Position numbers and translations under genes: made by a program
Part shown: positions 52,315 through 62,348 of the stretch, piece by piece
Position numbering within the stretch: position 1 is the first letter of the stretch
How the letters are laid out: every line of letters begins with the position of its first letter
From: Brevundimonas sp. MYb52
GTDB taxonomy: Bacteria > Pseudomonadota > Alphaproteobacteria > Caulobacterales > Caulobacteraceae
Assembly: GCF_002979535.1 (NCBI RefSeq)
Contig: NZ_PCPB01000001.1
Location: 248,001 to 312,000, forward strand
Length of the DNA stretch: 64,000 nucleotides
Direction of reading: 5' to 3'
Notes under the pieces: generated by a model
What the model was told of the DNA's origin: nothing
The model's input: the letters and a program-made list of their open reading frames with translations, nothing else
The model's database searches: none

Positions 52315-52946
52315 TGCGCCCGCGCGTCACGCTGAAGCTGGCGACGTCGCTGGACGGCCGCATCGCCACGGCGTCCGGCGAAAGCCAGTGGATCACCGGA
52401 CCCGAAGCGCGCCAGCAGGGGCATCGGCTGCGCGCCAGCCATGACGCCATCCTGGTCGGCGTCGAGACGGTGCTGGCCGATGATCCCGAACTGACCGTGC
52501 GTCTGCCTGACCATGCCGGGCCGCATCCGCTGCGCGTTGTCCTCGACAGCCGTCTGCGCACCCCTGCGACGGCCAAGGTCGCGACCGGGAACGCCCTGAT
52601 CCTGACGACCGCCGCGCCCCATGCCATCGGCCATGCCGAGGTGATCAACGTCGCCGCCGACGACGGCCGCCCCGCCATCGCCGCCGTTCTGGACGCCCTG
52701 ACCGCGCGGGGCATCGGCTCCGTCCTGATCGAAGGCGGCGGTCGCGTCGCCGCCTCCTTCATCCAGGCGGGCGCGGTGGACGCCATCGAATGGTTCCGCG
52801 CCCCGATCCTGCTGGGCGGGGAGGGCAGGCCCTGCGTCGCCTCCCTGGCGCTTGCAAAGCTGGCCGACGCCCCCAAGTTCCGTCGTCTGGGCGTTGAGCC
52901 TGTCGGAGACGACCTGTGGGAACGCTACGCGCGTTTCGACGGCTGA
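52314..52946 (+). CDS. RibD reductase domain only (5-amino-6-ribosylaminouracil 5'-phosphate reductase-like)
   Basis: 210 residues with the reductase fold of RibD (TLKLATSLDGRIATASGESQ, then WITGPEAR; VLIEGGGRVAASFI). The usual N-terminal deaminase domain with its HAE and zinc cysteines is absent: the protein begins directly at the reductase. It should reduce the ribosyl side chain in riboflavin synthesis using NADPH. The deaminase step must be provided elsewhere. Related dihydrofolate-reductase-like proteins share the fold, but the place in the rib cluster supports the role. Confidence 0.8.
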   Translation: MRPRVTLKLATSLDGRIATASGESQWITGPEARQQGHRLRASHDAILVGVETVLADDPELTVRLPDHAGPHPLRVVLDSRLRTPATAKVATGNALILTTAAPHAIGHAEVINVAADDGRPAIAAVLDALTARGIGSVLIEGGGRVAASFIQAGAVDAIEWFRAPILLGGEGRPCVASLALAKLADAPKFRRLGVEPVGDDLWERYARFDG

Positions 52947-52988
52947 TTTCAGACGAATTAGACTAATTAGACTCTGTTTTTTGGGTCC
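52946..52988 (+). promoter_or_regulatory. Shared leader element upstream of ribE
   Basis: 43 bases beginning ATTTCAGACGA within the ribD stop codon and ending GGGTCC, 18 bases before ribE. Hairpin GACTC/GGGTC with a G-T pair and a T-rich loop. It aligns with the leader of gor (41711-41753) at 34 of 43 positions. It is not an FMN riboswitch: none of the RFN conserved boxes is present. Confidence 0.6.
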
Positions 52989-53006
52989 GAAGGGACCGGA
53001 GTATCC

Positions 53007-53597
53007 ATGTTCACCGGCATCGTCACCGACATCGGCCGCGTCCGCAGCGTCCGCCAAACCGACCGCGACCGTCGCTATGAGGTCGAGACCGTGTGGGACA
53101 CGGCAAGCATCGACCTGGGCGCCTCCATCAGCCACGCGGGCTGCTGCCTGACCGTGACGGAGAAGGGCGAGGGCTGGTTCGCCGTCGAGGTCTCGGGCGA
53201 GACCCTGTCCAAGACCAAGCTGGGCGACTGGGCCGAGAACACCCGCGTCAACCTGGAGCGCGCGGCCAGGCTGGGCGACGAACTGGGCGGCCACATCGTC
53301 TCGGGCCACGTCGATGGTCTGGGCGAGGTCGTGTCGATCACCCCCGAGGGCGGATCGCACCGCATCGTGATCGAGGCGCCGGCGCCTCTGCACCGTTTTA
53401 TCGCGCCCAAGGGCTCAATCACCGTCGATGGGGTTTCCCTGACCGTGAATGGGGTGCAAGAGCGCCGCTTCGACTTGAACATCATTCCGCATACGTGGGA
53501 TGCGACCACGCTCGGCGGCCTGACGGTCGGCGACAAGGTCAACCTGGAGATCGACATGCTGGCGCGCTACCTCGCGCGGTGGCAGGAGACGGCGTGA
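53007..53597 (+). CDS. ribE: Riboflavin synthase alpha chain
   Basis: 196 residues: two lumazine-binding domains in tandem, the first starting MFTGIVTDIGRV and the second near residue 98 (GGHIVSGHVDGLGEVV). It converts two lumazine molecules to riboflavin and the pyrimidine. The ATG at 53007 is preceded by GGAGT. Stop overlaps ribB start (TGATG). A leader shared with gor precedes it. Confidence 0.95.
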   Translation: MFTGIVTDIGRVRSVRQTDRDRRYEVETVWDTASIDLGASISHAGCCLTVTEKGEGWFAVEVSGETLSKTKLGDWAENTRVNLERAARLGDELGGHIVSGHVDGLGEVVSITPEGGSHRIVIEAPAPLHRFIAPKGSITVDGVSLTVNGVQERRFDLNIIPHTWDATTLGGLTVGDKVNLEIDMLARYLARWQETA

Positions 53598-54730
53598 TGC
53601 AGCTTGCAGTGAATCATAACGATAGCCCGATCAGCCCGATCGAGGACATTCTCGAGGACGCCCGCAACGGCCGTCCCTACATCCTGGTGGACGCCGAGGA
53701 TCGCGAGAACGAGGGCGACATCATCATTCCGGCCCAGTTCGCGACGCCGGATCAGATCAACTTCATGATCAAGCACGCGCGCGGTCTGGTCTGCCTGGCC
53801 ATGACGGCGGATCGCGCCAAGGCCCTGCGCCTGCCGCCGATGGCCGCTGAAAACCGTGAAAGCATGGGCACGGCCTTCACCATCTCGATCGAGGCCAAGG
53901 AGGGCGTCACCACCGGCATTTCCGCCGCCGACCGCGCCCATACGGTCCAGGTCGCCGCCGACCCGTCGCGCGGCGCCGACGACATCGTCTCGCCGGGCCA
54001 CATCTTCCCCCTGGTCGCGCGCGACGGCGGGGTTCTGGTCCGCACCGGCCACACCGAAGCCGCCGTCGACATCAGCCGCATGGCGGGCCTGATCCCGGCC
54101 GGGGTGATCTGCGAGATCATCAAGGACGACGGCACCATGGCGCGGATGCCCGACCTGATCGCCTTCGCCCAGCTGCATGGCCTGAAGATCGGCACCATCG
54201 CCGACCTGATCGCCTATCGCCGCCGTACCGAACGCTTCGTCGAGCGCGTGCTGGATACGCCGTTCGAGAGCGTCCACGGGGGTCCGTTCCGCATGGTCGT
54301 CTACAAGGACACCATCGAGGGCGCCGAGCATGTGGCCCTGATCCACGGCGACATCGACCCGACCAAGCCGACCGTTGTGCGGATGCACCAGATCGACTTC
54401 GCCGCCGACCTGCTGGGCCATATTGAGGCCCGTCAGGACTATATCCCCCGCGCGCTCAAGGCGCTCAGCGCCGACAAGGAACCCGGCGTGGCCGTCTTCC
54501 TGCGCGATCCGGGCCTGCATCGCCTGTCGGAACGTCTGGTCGGCGGCGACAAGCCCGCTGCGGCGGACCGCGCCCTGAAAGCCTATGGCGTCGGCGCCCA
54601 GATCCTGCTGGATCTCGGCGTGCGCGACATGATCATCATGAGTTCGACCCGCCCCAATCCGACGGCGCTAGAAGGCTACGGCCTGCGCATCGCCGGCTGG
54701 CGCGACATGGACGGAGAAGACCAATCCTGA
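53597..54730 (+). CDS. ribB: 3,4-dihydroxy-2-butanone-4-phosphate synthase with degenerate RibA-like domain (RibBX)
   Basis: 377 residues. The N-terminal RibB domain (about 15-210) is complete: [16 protein letters not shown] and [16 protein letters not shown] hold the metal and catalytic residues. The C-terminal half follows the RibA fold, but the cyclohydrolase zinc cysteines (C-x2-GD ... C-x-C) are missing; the place reads [18 protein letters not shown]. So the protein makes the 4-carbon unit from ribulose-5-P but should not hydrolyse GTP. Such hybrids, called RibBX in rhizobia, are known. The gene overlaps ribE and ribH. Confidence 0.88.
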   Translation: MQLAVNHNDSPISPIEDILEDARNGRPYILVDAEDRENEGDIIIPAQFATPDQINFMIKHARGLVCLAMTADRAKALRLPPMAAENRESMGTAFTISIEAKEGVTTGISAADRAHTVQVAADPSRGADDIVSPGHIFPLVARDGGVLVRTGHTEAAVDISRMAGLIPAGVICEIIKDDGTMARMPDLIAFAQLHGLKIGTIADLIAYRRRTERFVERVLDTPFESVHGGPFRMVVYKDTIEGAEHVALIHGDIDPTKPTVVRMHQIDFAADLLGHIEARQDYIPRALKALSADKEPGVAVFLRDPGLHRLSERLVGGDKPAAADRALKAYGVGAQILLDLGVRDMIIMSSTRPNPTALEGYGLRIAGWRDMDGEDQS

Positions 54731-55188
54731 ACGACCCCACCCGCGTCCTGATCGTCGAGGCGCGTTACTACGACGATCTGGCTGACGCCCTTCTGGAAGG
54801 GGCCAAGGACGCCCTGCGCGCGCAAGGCGTGCAGTTCGACCTAGTCACCGTGCCCGGCGCCCTGGAGGTTCCGACCGCCATCGCCCTGGCCGAAGAGGCC
54901 GGTCGCTATCCGACGGCGCCCCGCTATGACGGCTATGTGGCCCTGGGCTGCATCATCCGCGGCGAGACCTACCACTTCGAGATCGTCTCGGATCAGTCGG
55001 CCGCTGGCTTGATGCACCTGGGCCTCAAGGGCCTGGCCATCGGCAACGGCATCCTGACGACCGAGGACGAAGAGCAAACCTGGGCGCGCGCCCGGATGAG
55101 CGAAGGCGACAAGGGCGGCGGCGCCGCTCGCGCCTGCCTGGACCTGATTGCGCTGCGCAAGCGCCTGCGCGGAGGACTGGCCTCGTGA
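54727..55188 (+). CDS. ribH: 6,7-dimethyl-8-ribityllumazine synthase, CTG start
   Basis: 153 residues if read from a CTG at 54727 that overlaps the ribB stop (CTGA). A Shine-Dalgarno GGAG (54713-54716) fits. The protein then begins [14 protein letters not shown]; the ARYYDDL stretch is the N-terminal substrate-binding strand. No ATG, GTG or TTG precedes this strand in frame. The first GTG (54829) would delete it. Later motifs are [25 protein letters not shown] with the catalytic His. It joins the ribityl uracil and 4-carbon unit to lumazine. Confidence 0.85.
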   Translation: MNDPTRVLIVEARYYDDLADALLEGAKDALRAQGVQFDLVTVPGALEVPTAIALAEEAGRYPTAPRYDGYVALGCIIRGETYHFEIVSDQSAAGLMHLGLKGLAIGNGILTTEDEEQTWARARMSEGDKGGGAARACLDLIALRKRLRGGLAS

Positions 55189-55724
55189 CCGAGCCGACCA
55201 ACACCACCCCGGCCACCGTCGCCGAAGTCATGGCTCAACTGGCTGAGGCCGAGAAAGTCCGCGCCGAGCCGCAACTGACCAGCCGTCAGCGTCGCGCCCG
55301 CACGGTCGCCCGTCTGGCCGCCGTTCAGGCCCTGTATCAGATGGAACTGGCGGGCGAGGGCGTGGACGTCGTCGTCAGGGAGTTCCGCAATCACCGTTTC
55401 GACGCCGACATCGACGGCGCGCCCTTGGCCGAGGCTGACGAGCAGTGGTTCTCCGACATCGTCCACGGCGTGGTCGAGGATCAGCGGGCCATCGACGAGG
55501 CCGTCAAGGCGCGTCTGGCCTCCAACTGGCGGATGGAACGTCTGGACGCCACGCTTCGCGCCCTGCTGCGTTGCGGCGCCTGGGAACTGAAGTCCAAGCC
55601 CGACGTGCCGCGTGAAATCGTGATCGACGAGTATGTCGAGCTGGCCAAGGCCTTCTTCGATGAAGCAGAGGCGAAGTTCGTGAACGCGGCGCTCGACGGC
55701 GTGGCGCGCGATGCCCGCGATTGA
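55185..55724 (+). CDS. nusB: Transcription antitermination factor NusB
   Basis: 179 residues from a GTG at 55185 overlapping the ribH stop. All-helical NusB fold, with [20 protein letters not shown] and [20 protein letters not shown] stretches (here [16 protein letters not shown]). It acts with NusE on rRNA operons. It has a 20-residue N-terminal extension compared with E. coli. The next gene starts 14 bases inside it. Confidence 0.93.
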   Translation: MTEPTNTTPATVAEVMAQLAEAEKVRAEPQLTSRQRRARTVARLAAVQALYQMELAGEGVDVVVREFRNHRFDADIDGAPLAEADEQWFSDIVHGVVEDQRAIDEAVKARLASNWRMERLDATLRALLRCGAWELKSKPDVPREIVIDEYVELAKAFFDEAEAKFVNAALDGVARDARD

Positions 55725-56700
55725 TGTCGCTGGCGAATTCGAGACGATCCAGCGGCTGCTGAAGCCGCTGGCGCACCCGGAATGGGCGAGGGGGCTGGCC
55801 GACGACGTGGCCGTGCTGCCCTCGCGTCCGGGGCATGATCTGGTCCTGACCAAGGACGCCATCATCGAGGGCGTCCACTTCCTGCCTGACGACCCTCTGG
55901 ATACGGTGGCGCAGAAGCTGCTGCGCGTGAACCTGTCCGATCTGGCCGCCAAGGGGGCCGAGCCCTTCGGCTACCTGCTGGCCTGCCATTGGTCCGAGCG
56001 TTGCGGCTGGCCCGAGCGCGAGGCTTTCGTCGCCGGGCTGCGGCGCGATCAGGCCATCTTCGACATCGCCCTGCTGGGCGGCGACACGGTCAAGACGCCG
56101 GGGCCGGCCAGTTTCTCCGCGACCATGATGGGCTGGGCCCCGTCGTCCTCGACCGTCAGCCGGTCGGGGGCGCGGCCCGGGGACCTGGTCTTTGTCACCG
56201 GCACGATTGGCGACGGCTGGCTGGGCCTGCAGGCCGTGCAAGGCGCCTTGTCGCTGGAGCCTGAGCGCATGGACGCGCTGGAGGCCGCCTATCGCACCCC
56301 CATGCCGCGCGTCGAGTTCGCCTCGGTCGTGCGCGGCCTGGCCACCGCCAGCGCCGACGTGTCTGACGGCTTGCTGGCCGACGTCGGCCACATCGCGGAG
56401 GCCAGCAAGGTCGGCGTCGAGCTGGATCTGGAGGTCCTGCCCCTGTCGGCGGCGGCCCAGGCCTGGCTGGACAGCCGCGTCGATCCGCAAGGCGCGCTGG
56501 AGCTTCTGGCGACCGGCGGCGACGACTACGAGGTCGTCCTGACCGTCCCGGCCGGAGCCGAGAACGCCCTGCGCCGCGAAGCAGAACGCCGGCACCTGCG
56601 CCTGACCCGCATCGGCCGTGTGATCGACGGCAAGGGCGTGATCGTGCGTCACCTCGGCCAGGCCATCACGCCCACCCGCTCAGGCTGGACCCACGACTAG
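55711..56700 (+). CDS. thiL: Thiamine-monophosphate kinase
   Basis: 329 residues, AIR-synthase-like fold. Metal/ATP residues lie in [39 protein letters not shown] and [15 protein letters not shown]. It phosphorylates thiamine-P to the coenzyme diphosphate. It overlaps nusB by 14 bases, as is common in this family of genomes (nusB-thiL). Confidence 0.94.
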   Translation: MPAIDVAGEFETIQRLLKPLAHPEWARGLADDVAVLPSRPGHDLVLTKDAIIEGVHFLPDDPLDTVAQKLLRVNLSDLAAKGAEPFGYLLACHWSERCGWPEREAFVAGLRRDQAIFDIALLGGDTVKTPGPASFSATMMGWAPSSSTVSRSGARPGDLVFVTGTIGDGWLGLQAVQGALSLEPERMDALEAAYRTPMPRVEFASVVRGLATASADVSDGLLADVGHIAEASKVGVELDLEVLPLSAAAQAWLDSRVDPQGALELLATGGDDYEVVLTVPAGAENALRREAERRHLRLTRIGRVIDGKGVIVRHLGQAITPTRSGWTHD

Positions 56701-56739
56701 GCAACGGAATCCTAACCGGGGCAGGGCAGGGTAGAGCCC

Positions 56740-57165
56740 ATGCAACGTCGCGCCCTGATCCAGGCTGGAGCCCTTCTGACCGCCTCGGCGGTCGCCGGAA
56801 CCGTGCAGGCCAGCGACAAGGCCGCGCCCGCCGCCGCCGTGGTCAATATGACGGGGGTGGGGCTGCCGATCATCACCGACGGCCGGGTGCGCAACTATGT
56901 CTTCATCGTCCTGAAGCTGCATCTGGGGCCGGGCCACACCGTCGAGGCGGTGCGGGCCAAGGAAGCCTGGCTGCGTGACGCCCTGATCAAGGCCGGGCAT
57001 CGCACGCCCTTTGTCCTGCCGGACACCTGGCTGGCCCTGGACACGGCGGCGCTGAGCGCCAGCCTGATCCGCTCGGCCTCATCCCTGATCGGGCGCGGCG
57101 CGGTGACCCGCGTCGAGGTCGTCAGCCAGACCCCGCGTCGCCGCACGGGCATGCAGGGCGTCTAA
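56740..57165 (+). CDS. Hypothetical exported protein
   Basis: 141 residues. The N terminus MQRRALIQAGALLTASAVAG is a signal with twin arginines. The body contains NYVFIVLKLHLG and LRDALIKAGHRTPF, faintly reminiscent of FliL-like periplasmic domains. It follows thiL by 39 bases and is likely in its transcript. The function is unknown. Confidence 0.72.
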   Translation: MQRRALIQAGALLTASAVAGTVQASDKAAPAAAVVNMTGVGLPIITDGRVRNYVFIVLKLHLGPGHTVEAVRAKEAWLRDALIKAGHRTPFVLPDTWLALDTAALSASLIRSASSLIGRGAVTRVEVVSQTPRRRTGMQGV

Positions 57166-57346
57166 AGCACAGCTTGAGAAACCGCTGTTGCTTCACGTCG
57201 AACCTTTTGCCACTGTTAAGCCGCAATTCCCGGGGGACGTGAGGTTGCGTCCGTAGGCGCACGGGGGGACCGGAAGGCGGTGAGAGGCGCAAAGCCCGCC
57301 CGCGCCAAGGATCCGTGTGCTTGTTGCACAAGGGCTTGGAAACGCC

Positions 57347-59497
57347 ATGACGAACTATCTATGGCTGGTCATCGCGGCCGGCGCGCTGGGGGTGCTTTAC
57401 GGCGCCGTCCAGACCGCCGCCCTGATGAAGGCCGGCACTGGTAACGACAGGATGCGAGAAATCGCGGCGGCGATTCAGGAAGGGGCCTCGGCCTATCTGA
57501 AGCGTCAGTACACAACGATTGGTATGGTGGGGGTCGTGATCTTGGTCGCGGCCTTTTTGCTTATCGGGCCCTGGGCTGCACTCGGGTTCCTGATCGGGGC
57601 GGTGCTGTCCGGCGCGGCCGGCTTCGCCGGGATGCTGATCTCGGTGCGGGCCAATGTGCGCACGGCCCAGGCGGCGTCTGAAAGCCTGGCCAAGGGGTTG
57701 GACCTGGCCTTCCGCTCGGGCGCCATCACCGGCATGTTCGTGGCGGGCGGCGCGCTTCTGGGCGTGTCGGGCTACTACGCCTTCATGACCCAGGGCATGG
57801 GCTTTGAGCCCACCAGCCGCACGGTCGTCGATGGCCTGGTGGCGCTCGGCTTCGGCGCCTCGCTGATCTCCATCTTCGCGCGACTGGGCGGCGGCATCTT
57901 CACCAAGGGCGCCGACGTGGGCGGCGATATGGTGGGCAAGGTCGAGGCCGGCATCCCCGAGGATGATCCCCGCAACGCGGCCACCATCGCCGACAACGTG
58001 GGCGACAATGTCGGCGACTGCGCCGGCATGGCCGCCGACCTGTTCGAGACCTATGCGGTCACGACCGTCGCCACCATGGTTCTGGCGGCCATCTTCTTCC
58101 GCAACCAGCCCTATGTCGAAGTGATGATGCTGCTGCCGCTGGCGATCTGCGGCATCTGCATCGTGACCTCGATCATCGGCTCCTTCTTCGTCCGACTGGG
58201 CAAGAGCGGCAACATCATGGGGGCCCTGTATCAGGGCCTGATCGTCACCGGCGTCCTGTCGGTCGTCGCGGTCTGGTGGGTCATCAGCCAACTGGTGCCC
58301 GGCGCGGTCGAGACGTCTGGCGGCCTCTTGATCCAGCCGATGAACCTGTTCTGGTCCGGCGTCGTCGGCCTCCTGGTCACAGCGGCCATTGTGGTGATCA
58401 CCGAGTTCTACACCGGCACCGGCTTCCGTCCGGTCAAGTCGGTGGCCAACGCCTCGGTCTCGGGTCACGGCACCAATGTGATCCAGGGTCTGGCGGTCTC
58501 GCTGGAGTCCACGGCCCTGCCGGCCTTGACCATCATCGTCGGCATCGTCGCGGCCTTCCAATTGGCGGGCCTGTTCGGCATCGCCATCGCCACCACGACC
58601 ATGCTGGGTGTGGCGGGGATGATTGTGGCCCTGGACGCCTTTGGTCCGGTTACTGACAACGCGGGCGGCATCGCCGAGATGGCGGGCCTGCCGCCGGAAG
58701 TGCGCGTCTCGACCGACGCCCTGGACGCCGTGGGCAACACGACCAAGGCCGTGACCAAGGGCTACGCTATCGGTTCGGCGGGTCTGGGGGCGCTGGTCCT
58801 GTTCGCCGCCTATGTAGAAGACCTGAAGCACTTCTCGGCCGAAGCGACGCCGGGCAGTTTCTTCCACGGGATGGGTGCGGTCGCCTTTGACCTGTCCAAT
58901 CCCTACGTCGTCGTGGGCCTGCTGTTCGGCGGGGCCTTGCCCTTCCTGTTCGGCGGCATGTCGATGACGGCGGTGGGTCGCGCCGCCGAGGCCGTGGTGG
59001 CCGAGGTGCGCCGTCAGTTCCGTGAGAACCCGGGCATCATGACCTTCCAGACCAAGCCGGAATACGGCAAGGCCGTGGATATTCTGACCAGTGCGGCCAT
59101 CCGCGAGATGATCGTGCCCAGCCTGTTGCCGGTGCTGTCGCCGATCGTCCTGTTCGTGGTGGTCCTGTTCATCCAGCCGGACAAGGCCAACGCCTTTGCG
59201 GCACTGGGGGCCATGCTGATGGGCGTGATCGTGACCGGCCTGTTCGTGGCCATCTCGATGACCTCGGGCGGCGGGGCCTGGGACAACGCCAAGAAGCTGA
59301 TCGAGGAAGGCTTCACCGACAAGAACGGTGTGGTCCACGGCAAGGGCTCGGAGGCGCACAAGGCCGCCGTCACCGGTGACACTGTGGGCGATCCCTACAA
59401 GGACACCTCCGGTCCGGCGGTGAACCCGATGATCAAGATCACCAACATCGTGGCGCTGCTGCTGCTGGCGGTGTTGGCCAGCGGGAAGATCGTCTGA
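57347..59497 (+). CDS. hppA: Proton-translocating pyrophosphatase, K+-independent type
   Basis: 716 residues with about sixteen membrane segments. The pyrophosphate site is in [20 protein letters not shown] and [21 protein letters not shown]; the C-terminal site contains [10 protein letters not shown]. The sequence [15 protein letters not shown] has Lys where K+-dependent enzymes have Ala, so it is predicted to be potassium independent and to pump H+. Start is the ATG at 57347; ten extra codons upstream are possible. A strong terminator follows. Confidence 0.94.
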   Translation: MTNYLWLVIAAGALGVLYGAVQTAALMKAGTGNDRMREIAAAIQEGASAYLKRQYTTIGMVGVVILVAAFLLIGPWAALGFLIGAVLSGAAGFAGMLISVRANVRTAQAASESLAKGLDLAFRSGAITGMFVAGGALLGVSGYYAFMTQGMGFEPTSRTVVDGLVALGFGASLISIFARLGGGIFTKGADVGGDMVGKVEAGIPEDDPRNAATIADNVGDNVGDCAGMAADLFETYAVTTVATMVLAAIFFRNQPYVEVMMLLPLAICGICIVTSIIGSFFVRLGKSGNIMGALYQGLIVTGVLSVVAVWWVISQLVPGAVETSGGLLIQPMNLFWSGVVGLLVTAAIVVITEFYTGTGFRPVKSVANASVSGHGTNVIQGLAVSLESTALPALTIIVGIVAAFQLAGLFGIAIATTTMLGVAGMIVALDAFGPVTDNAGGIAEMAGLPPEVRVSTDALDAVGNTTKAVTKGYAIGSAGLGALVLFAAYVEDLKHFSAEATPGSFFHGMGAVAFDLSNPYVVVGLLFGGALPFLFGGMSMTAVGRAAEAVVAEVRRQFRENPGIMTFQTKPEYGKAVDILTSAAIREMIVPSLLPVLSPIVLFVVVLFIQPDKANAFAALGAMLMGVIVTGLFVAISMTSGGGAWDNAKKLIEEGFTDKNGVVHGKGSEAHKAAVTGDTVGDPYKDTSGPAVNPMIKITNIVALLLLAVLASGKIV

Positions 59498-59503
59498 CGA
59501 AAA

Positions 59504-59537
59504 AGGCCCCGAGGATCGCTCCTCGGGGCCTGATTTT
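59504..59537. terminator. Rho-independent terminator shared by hppA and bamE
   Basis: Perfect 11-bp stem GGCCCCGAGGA / TCCTCGGGGCC with a 4-base loop, followed by TGATTTTT on plus and preceded by five A residues, giving a T run on minus. It lies between convergent genes and should work both ways. Confidence 0.9.
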
Positions 59538-59551
59538 TCTAACCAGGAGGC

Positions 59552-60031
59552 CTAGTCCGGGCGGCGCTGGCCGGGGACGTCTTCTTCGGTGCGCGGCAGC
59601 TGGCCGCGGCCGACGTTGCCCAGCAGTTGTTCCAGGATGGTCAGCTGGCGGCCGCGGGTCGGCGTCTCGCGCCGTTCCATGGTGATGTCGCGGCCATCGG
59701 CGAGGCTGAGGGTGCGAACGGCGGCGACCTTGTCGTCGGCCTTGTTGAAGGTGATTTCGGTCACCGTGCGCTGCGACACCTCAGGTTTGTTGTAGGTGTA
59801 CCGCTCGGTCATCTGGGTCATGTAGTACCAGACGGTGTCGGGCTCGAACGTCGAAGTCGTCGAGGGCGAGCCGAGACGCGCCAGGACGGTTTCCTTGGTA
59901 TCGGCGCCAACCTCCACGTCCTGGGGCTTGGCGTCGATCGCCTGGAAGCCCTGGGTGGCGACAACGGGCGCGCAGGCGCCAGCAGCGGCGGCCAGGGCGA
60001 CGGCGGCGAAGATCGGTGTAAATCGGGGCAT
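59552..60031 (-). CDS. bamE: Outer-membrane assembly lipoprotein BamE
   Basis: 159 residues from the ATG at 60031; an in-frame ATG at 60049 is possible. The lipobox is AAAAGAC with Cys20. The SmpA/OmlA fold includes TKETVLARLGSPSTT and WYYMTQ. It is a small part of the Bam complex that folds outer-membrane barrels such as the receptors in this window. The C-terminal tail (RRETPTRGRQLTIL...) is longer than in E. coli. Confidence 0.9.
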   Translation of the reverse strand: MPRFTPIFAAVALAAAAGACAPVVATQGFQAIDAKPQDVEVGADTKETVLARLGSPSTTSTFEPDTVWYYMTQMTERYTYNKPEVSQRTVTEITFNKADDKVAAVRTLSLADGRDITMERRETPTRGRQLTILEQLLGNVGRGQLPRTEEDVPGQRRPD

Positions 60032-60118
60032 CAGCGTCCGCCTCAGCATAACAAGGTCTTTGACCTAACCGGCGCTGCGTCCTAGTGCAACGGCGCGGCG
60101 AAAAAGGGGCTGTTGCTC

Positions 60119-60646
60119 ATGCTTAGAAATCTCTTCCGACAACGACCCGACGAACGTCAGGGCGACGCCCTGTATGCCCTGGCGGTCGAACAGGCCCGCC
60201 AGCCGGCCTTTTACACCGCCCTGGGCGTGGCCGACCGGATCGATGCGCGGTTCGAGCTCTATACCCTGCACGTGCTGATTCTTTTCCTGCGCTTGAAGCA
60301 GGACGGCGAGCGGGGCGAGGTTGCGGCCCAGAAGCTGTTCGACACCTATATCTCGTCGCTGGACCACACCCTGCGCGAACTAGGCGTGGGCGACGTCTCG
60401 GTCGGCAAGAAGATGCGCAAGCTGGGCGAGTCCCTCTATGGCCGCATGAGCGCCTATGAAGCCCCGCTGCGCGCCGAGGATGTCGATGCTCTGGCGGCGT
60501 CGCTGGCCAAGAACGTCTATGAAAGCACCGACGCCGACACCGGACTGGCCCTGGCGCGTTACGCCGTGGCCTCGCGCCAGAACCTGACGCCACAATCATT
60601 TGAAGCTGTGTCCAAGGCTCCGGCCTGGGCGGAGATCGCTGCATGA
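60119..60646 (+). CDS. Ubiquinol-cytochrome c chaperone family protein (CBP3-like)
   Basis: 175 residues. The family stretch RFELYTLHVLILFLRL and VGKKMRKLGESLYGRM identify the CBP3 domain, which helps assemble cytochrome bc1 in mitochondria and alphaproteobacteria. The ATG at 60119 follows AAGGGG. Divergent from bamE; four-base overlap with the next gene. Confidence 0.88.
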   Translation: MLRNLFRQRPDERQGDALYALAVEQARQPAFYTALGVADRIDARFELYTLHVLILFLRLKQDGERGEVAAQKLFDTYISSLDHTLRELGVGDVSVGKKMRKLGESLYGRMSAYEAPLRAEDVDALAASLAKNVYESTDADTGLALARYAVASRQNLTPQSFEAVSKAPAWAEIAA

Positions 60647-61176
60647 CCGACCTGCCTCCCTTGCCCTACAGCGAACCGCTGCGCCTGCATCAGATCGGTG
60701 CGGGCCTGGAGCGCAGGCTGACGCCCGACGTCGAGGCGTGCAAGCGGATCGCTCGCGCCCTGGACCTGCAGGCGCTGAACGCCTTCGAGGCCGACATCAA
60801 GCTGGTCCCCACCGTCTCGGGGTGGCGGATGGAGGGGCGGGTCGTCGCCGACGCGGTCCAGACCTGCGGCCTGACGCTGGAGCCCTTGCCGGTTCATGTT
60901 GATCGCAAGTTCTCGGTGCAGATGGTCGAGGCGACCGAGCGCGAGCCCGACGAAGAGGGGGAAATCGACCTCGAGATGGACGACGATTCGCCCGATCAGA
61001 TCGAAGACGGCCGCCTGGACCTGGGTCAGTACGCCGTCGAACAACTGGCGCTGAGCCTGGACCCGTTTCCGCGCAAGCCCGGCGCAGTCTTTGAACAGCC
61101 CAAGGAACCGGGCGAAATCTCGCCTTTCGCGGTGCTGAAGGCCCTGCAATCCAAGGACGATAACGGCGAAGGTTGA
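60643..61176 (+). CDS. DUF177 (YceD) family protein
   Basis: 177 residues. The DUF177 core is VVADAVQTCGLTLEPLPVHVD; an acidic stretch (EREPDEEGEIDLEMDDDSPD) and ISPFAVLKALQ close the protein. In many bacteria it sits ahead of rpmF and plsX and affects 23S rRNA maturation; no rpmF is seen here. It overlaps the chaperone gene and is followed 98 bases later by plsX. Confidence 0.87.
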   Translation: MTDLPPLPYSEPLRLHQIGAGLERRLTPDVEACKRIARALDLQALNAFEADIKLVPTVSGWRMEGRVVADAVQTCGLTLEPLPVHVDRKFSVQMVEATEREPDEEGEIDLEMDDDSPDQIEDGRLDLGQYAVEQLALSLDPFPRKPGAVFEQPKEPGEISPFAVLKALQSKDDNGEG

Positions 61177-61274
61177 CCTGACGTCGGGCTGGTAGCATCC
61201 CAAGGGTGCGACATTTGCGTCCTGCATCCCTATATGAAGCGCCGCGACAAGACGGCGACGGAGTCCATTTCCAC

Positions 61275-62348
61275 TTGGCATCCCCAACACTGATCTCGCT
61301 TGACGCCATGGGGGGAGACCACGGTCCCTCGGTCGTGGTCGGCGGCGTGAAGGACTATCTCTCGCGGCATGACGGCGAGGGCGTGCGTTTCCTGCTGCAT
61401 GGCGACGAGACGGCGATTCGCGCCGAGATGGCGCGCTGCGCCCTGACCGACGCCGTTTGCGATGTGCGCCACACCGACAAGGTCGTGGCCATGGACGAAA
61501 AGCCGGCTCAGGCCATGCGCCGGGGCAAGGGCTCCAGCCTATGGAACGCCATCGAAGCCGTGAAGACGGGCGAGGCCGGCGCTGCTGTTTCCGCGGGCAA
61601 CACCGGCGCCTTGATGGCCATTTCCAAGCTGTTGCTGCGCATGGCGGCGCCGGGGCTGGAGCGCCCGGCCATCGTCGCCAGTTGGCCGACGACGCGCGGC
61701 TACACCGCGGTTCTGGACGTTGGCGCCAATATCGGCAGCGACGCCAAGCAACTGATCGAGTTCGCCATCATGGGCGAGGCCTTCCAGTCGGCGGTGCACG
61801 GCGTGGCCAAGCCCACGGTCGGCCTGCTCAACGTCGGCTCCGAGGACATGAAGGGCCACGACGAGGTGCGCGAGGCCCACGCCATCCTGCGCGAGGGCGG
61901 CATTCCGCTGAACTATCATGGCTTCGTCGAGGGCGACGATATCGCCAAGGGCACGGTGGACGTCATCGTCACCGACGGTTTCACCGGCAATATCGCCCTG
62001 AAGACGGCCGAAGGCACGGCGCGCTTTATCTCGGGCCTGCTGAAAGAGGCCCTGACCTCGGGTCCGGTCGCCAAGCTGGGCGCCCTGATCGCCATGCCGG
62101 CGCTGAAGCGCATGGCAGCCAAGATCGACCCCAACGCCATCAACGGCGGTCCTCTGCTGGGTCTGAACGGAATTGTCGTGAAAAGCCATGGCGGCGCCAC
62201 GCCCCAGGGTTATGGAAACGCCATCCGCATTGCCGTTGACCTGGCGCGCAGCGACTACATGGCCAAGGTCGGGGCCAACCTGGGGCGGCTTGCCGCCCTG
62301 GAGCAGCCCGCGCCCGTCGCCGAAACCCTCGGGGAGACCCACCAGTGA
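61275..62348 (+). CDS. plsX: Phosphate acyltransferase PlsX
   Basis: 357 residues from a TTG at 61275 ([18 protein letters not shown]); the frame extends to a GTG at 61206, but the added residues are unlike the family. The signature [11 protein letters not shown], the GNTGALMA loop and [17 protein letters not shown] are present. It makes acyl-phosphate from acyl-ACP for phospholipid synthesis. Its stop overlaps fabH. Confidence 0.93.
   Translation: MASPTLISLDAMGGDHGPSVVVGGVKDYLSRHDGEGVRFLLHGDETAIRAEMARCALTDAVCDVRHTDKVVAMDEKPAQAMRRGKGSSLWNAIEAVKTGEAGAAVSAGNTGALMAISKLLLRMAAPGLERPAIVASWPTTRGYTAVLDVGANIGSDAKQLIEFAIMGEAFQSAVHGVAKPTVGLLNVGSEDMKGHDEVREAHAILREGGIPLNYHGFVEGDDIAKGTVDVIVTDGFTGNIALKTAEGTARFISGLLKEALTSGPVAKLGALIAMPALKRMAAKIDPNAINGGPLLGLNGIVVKSHGGATPQGYGNAIRIAVDLARSDYMAKVGANLGRLAALEQPAPVAETLGETHQ

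Noticed and set aside
52946..53006. FMN riboswitch before ribE
   Set aside because: The conserved RFN boxes are absent and the space is only about 60 bases. The element matches the gor leader instead.
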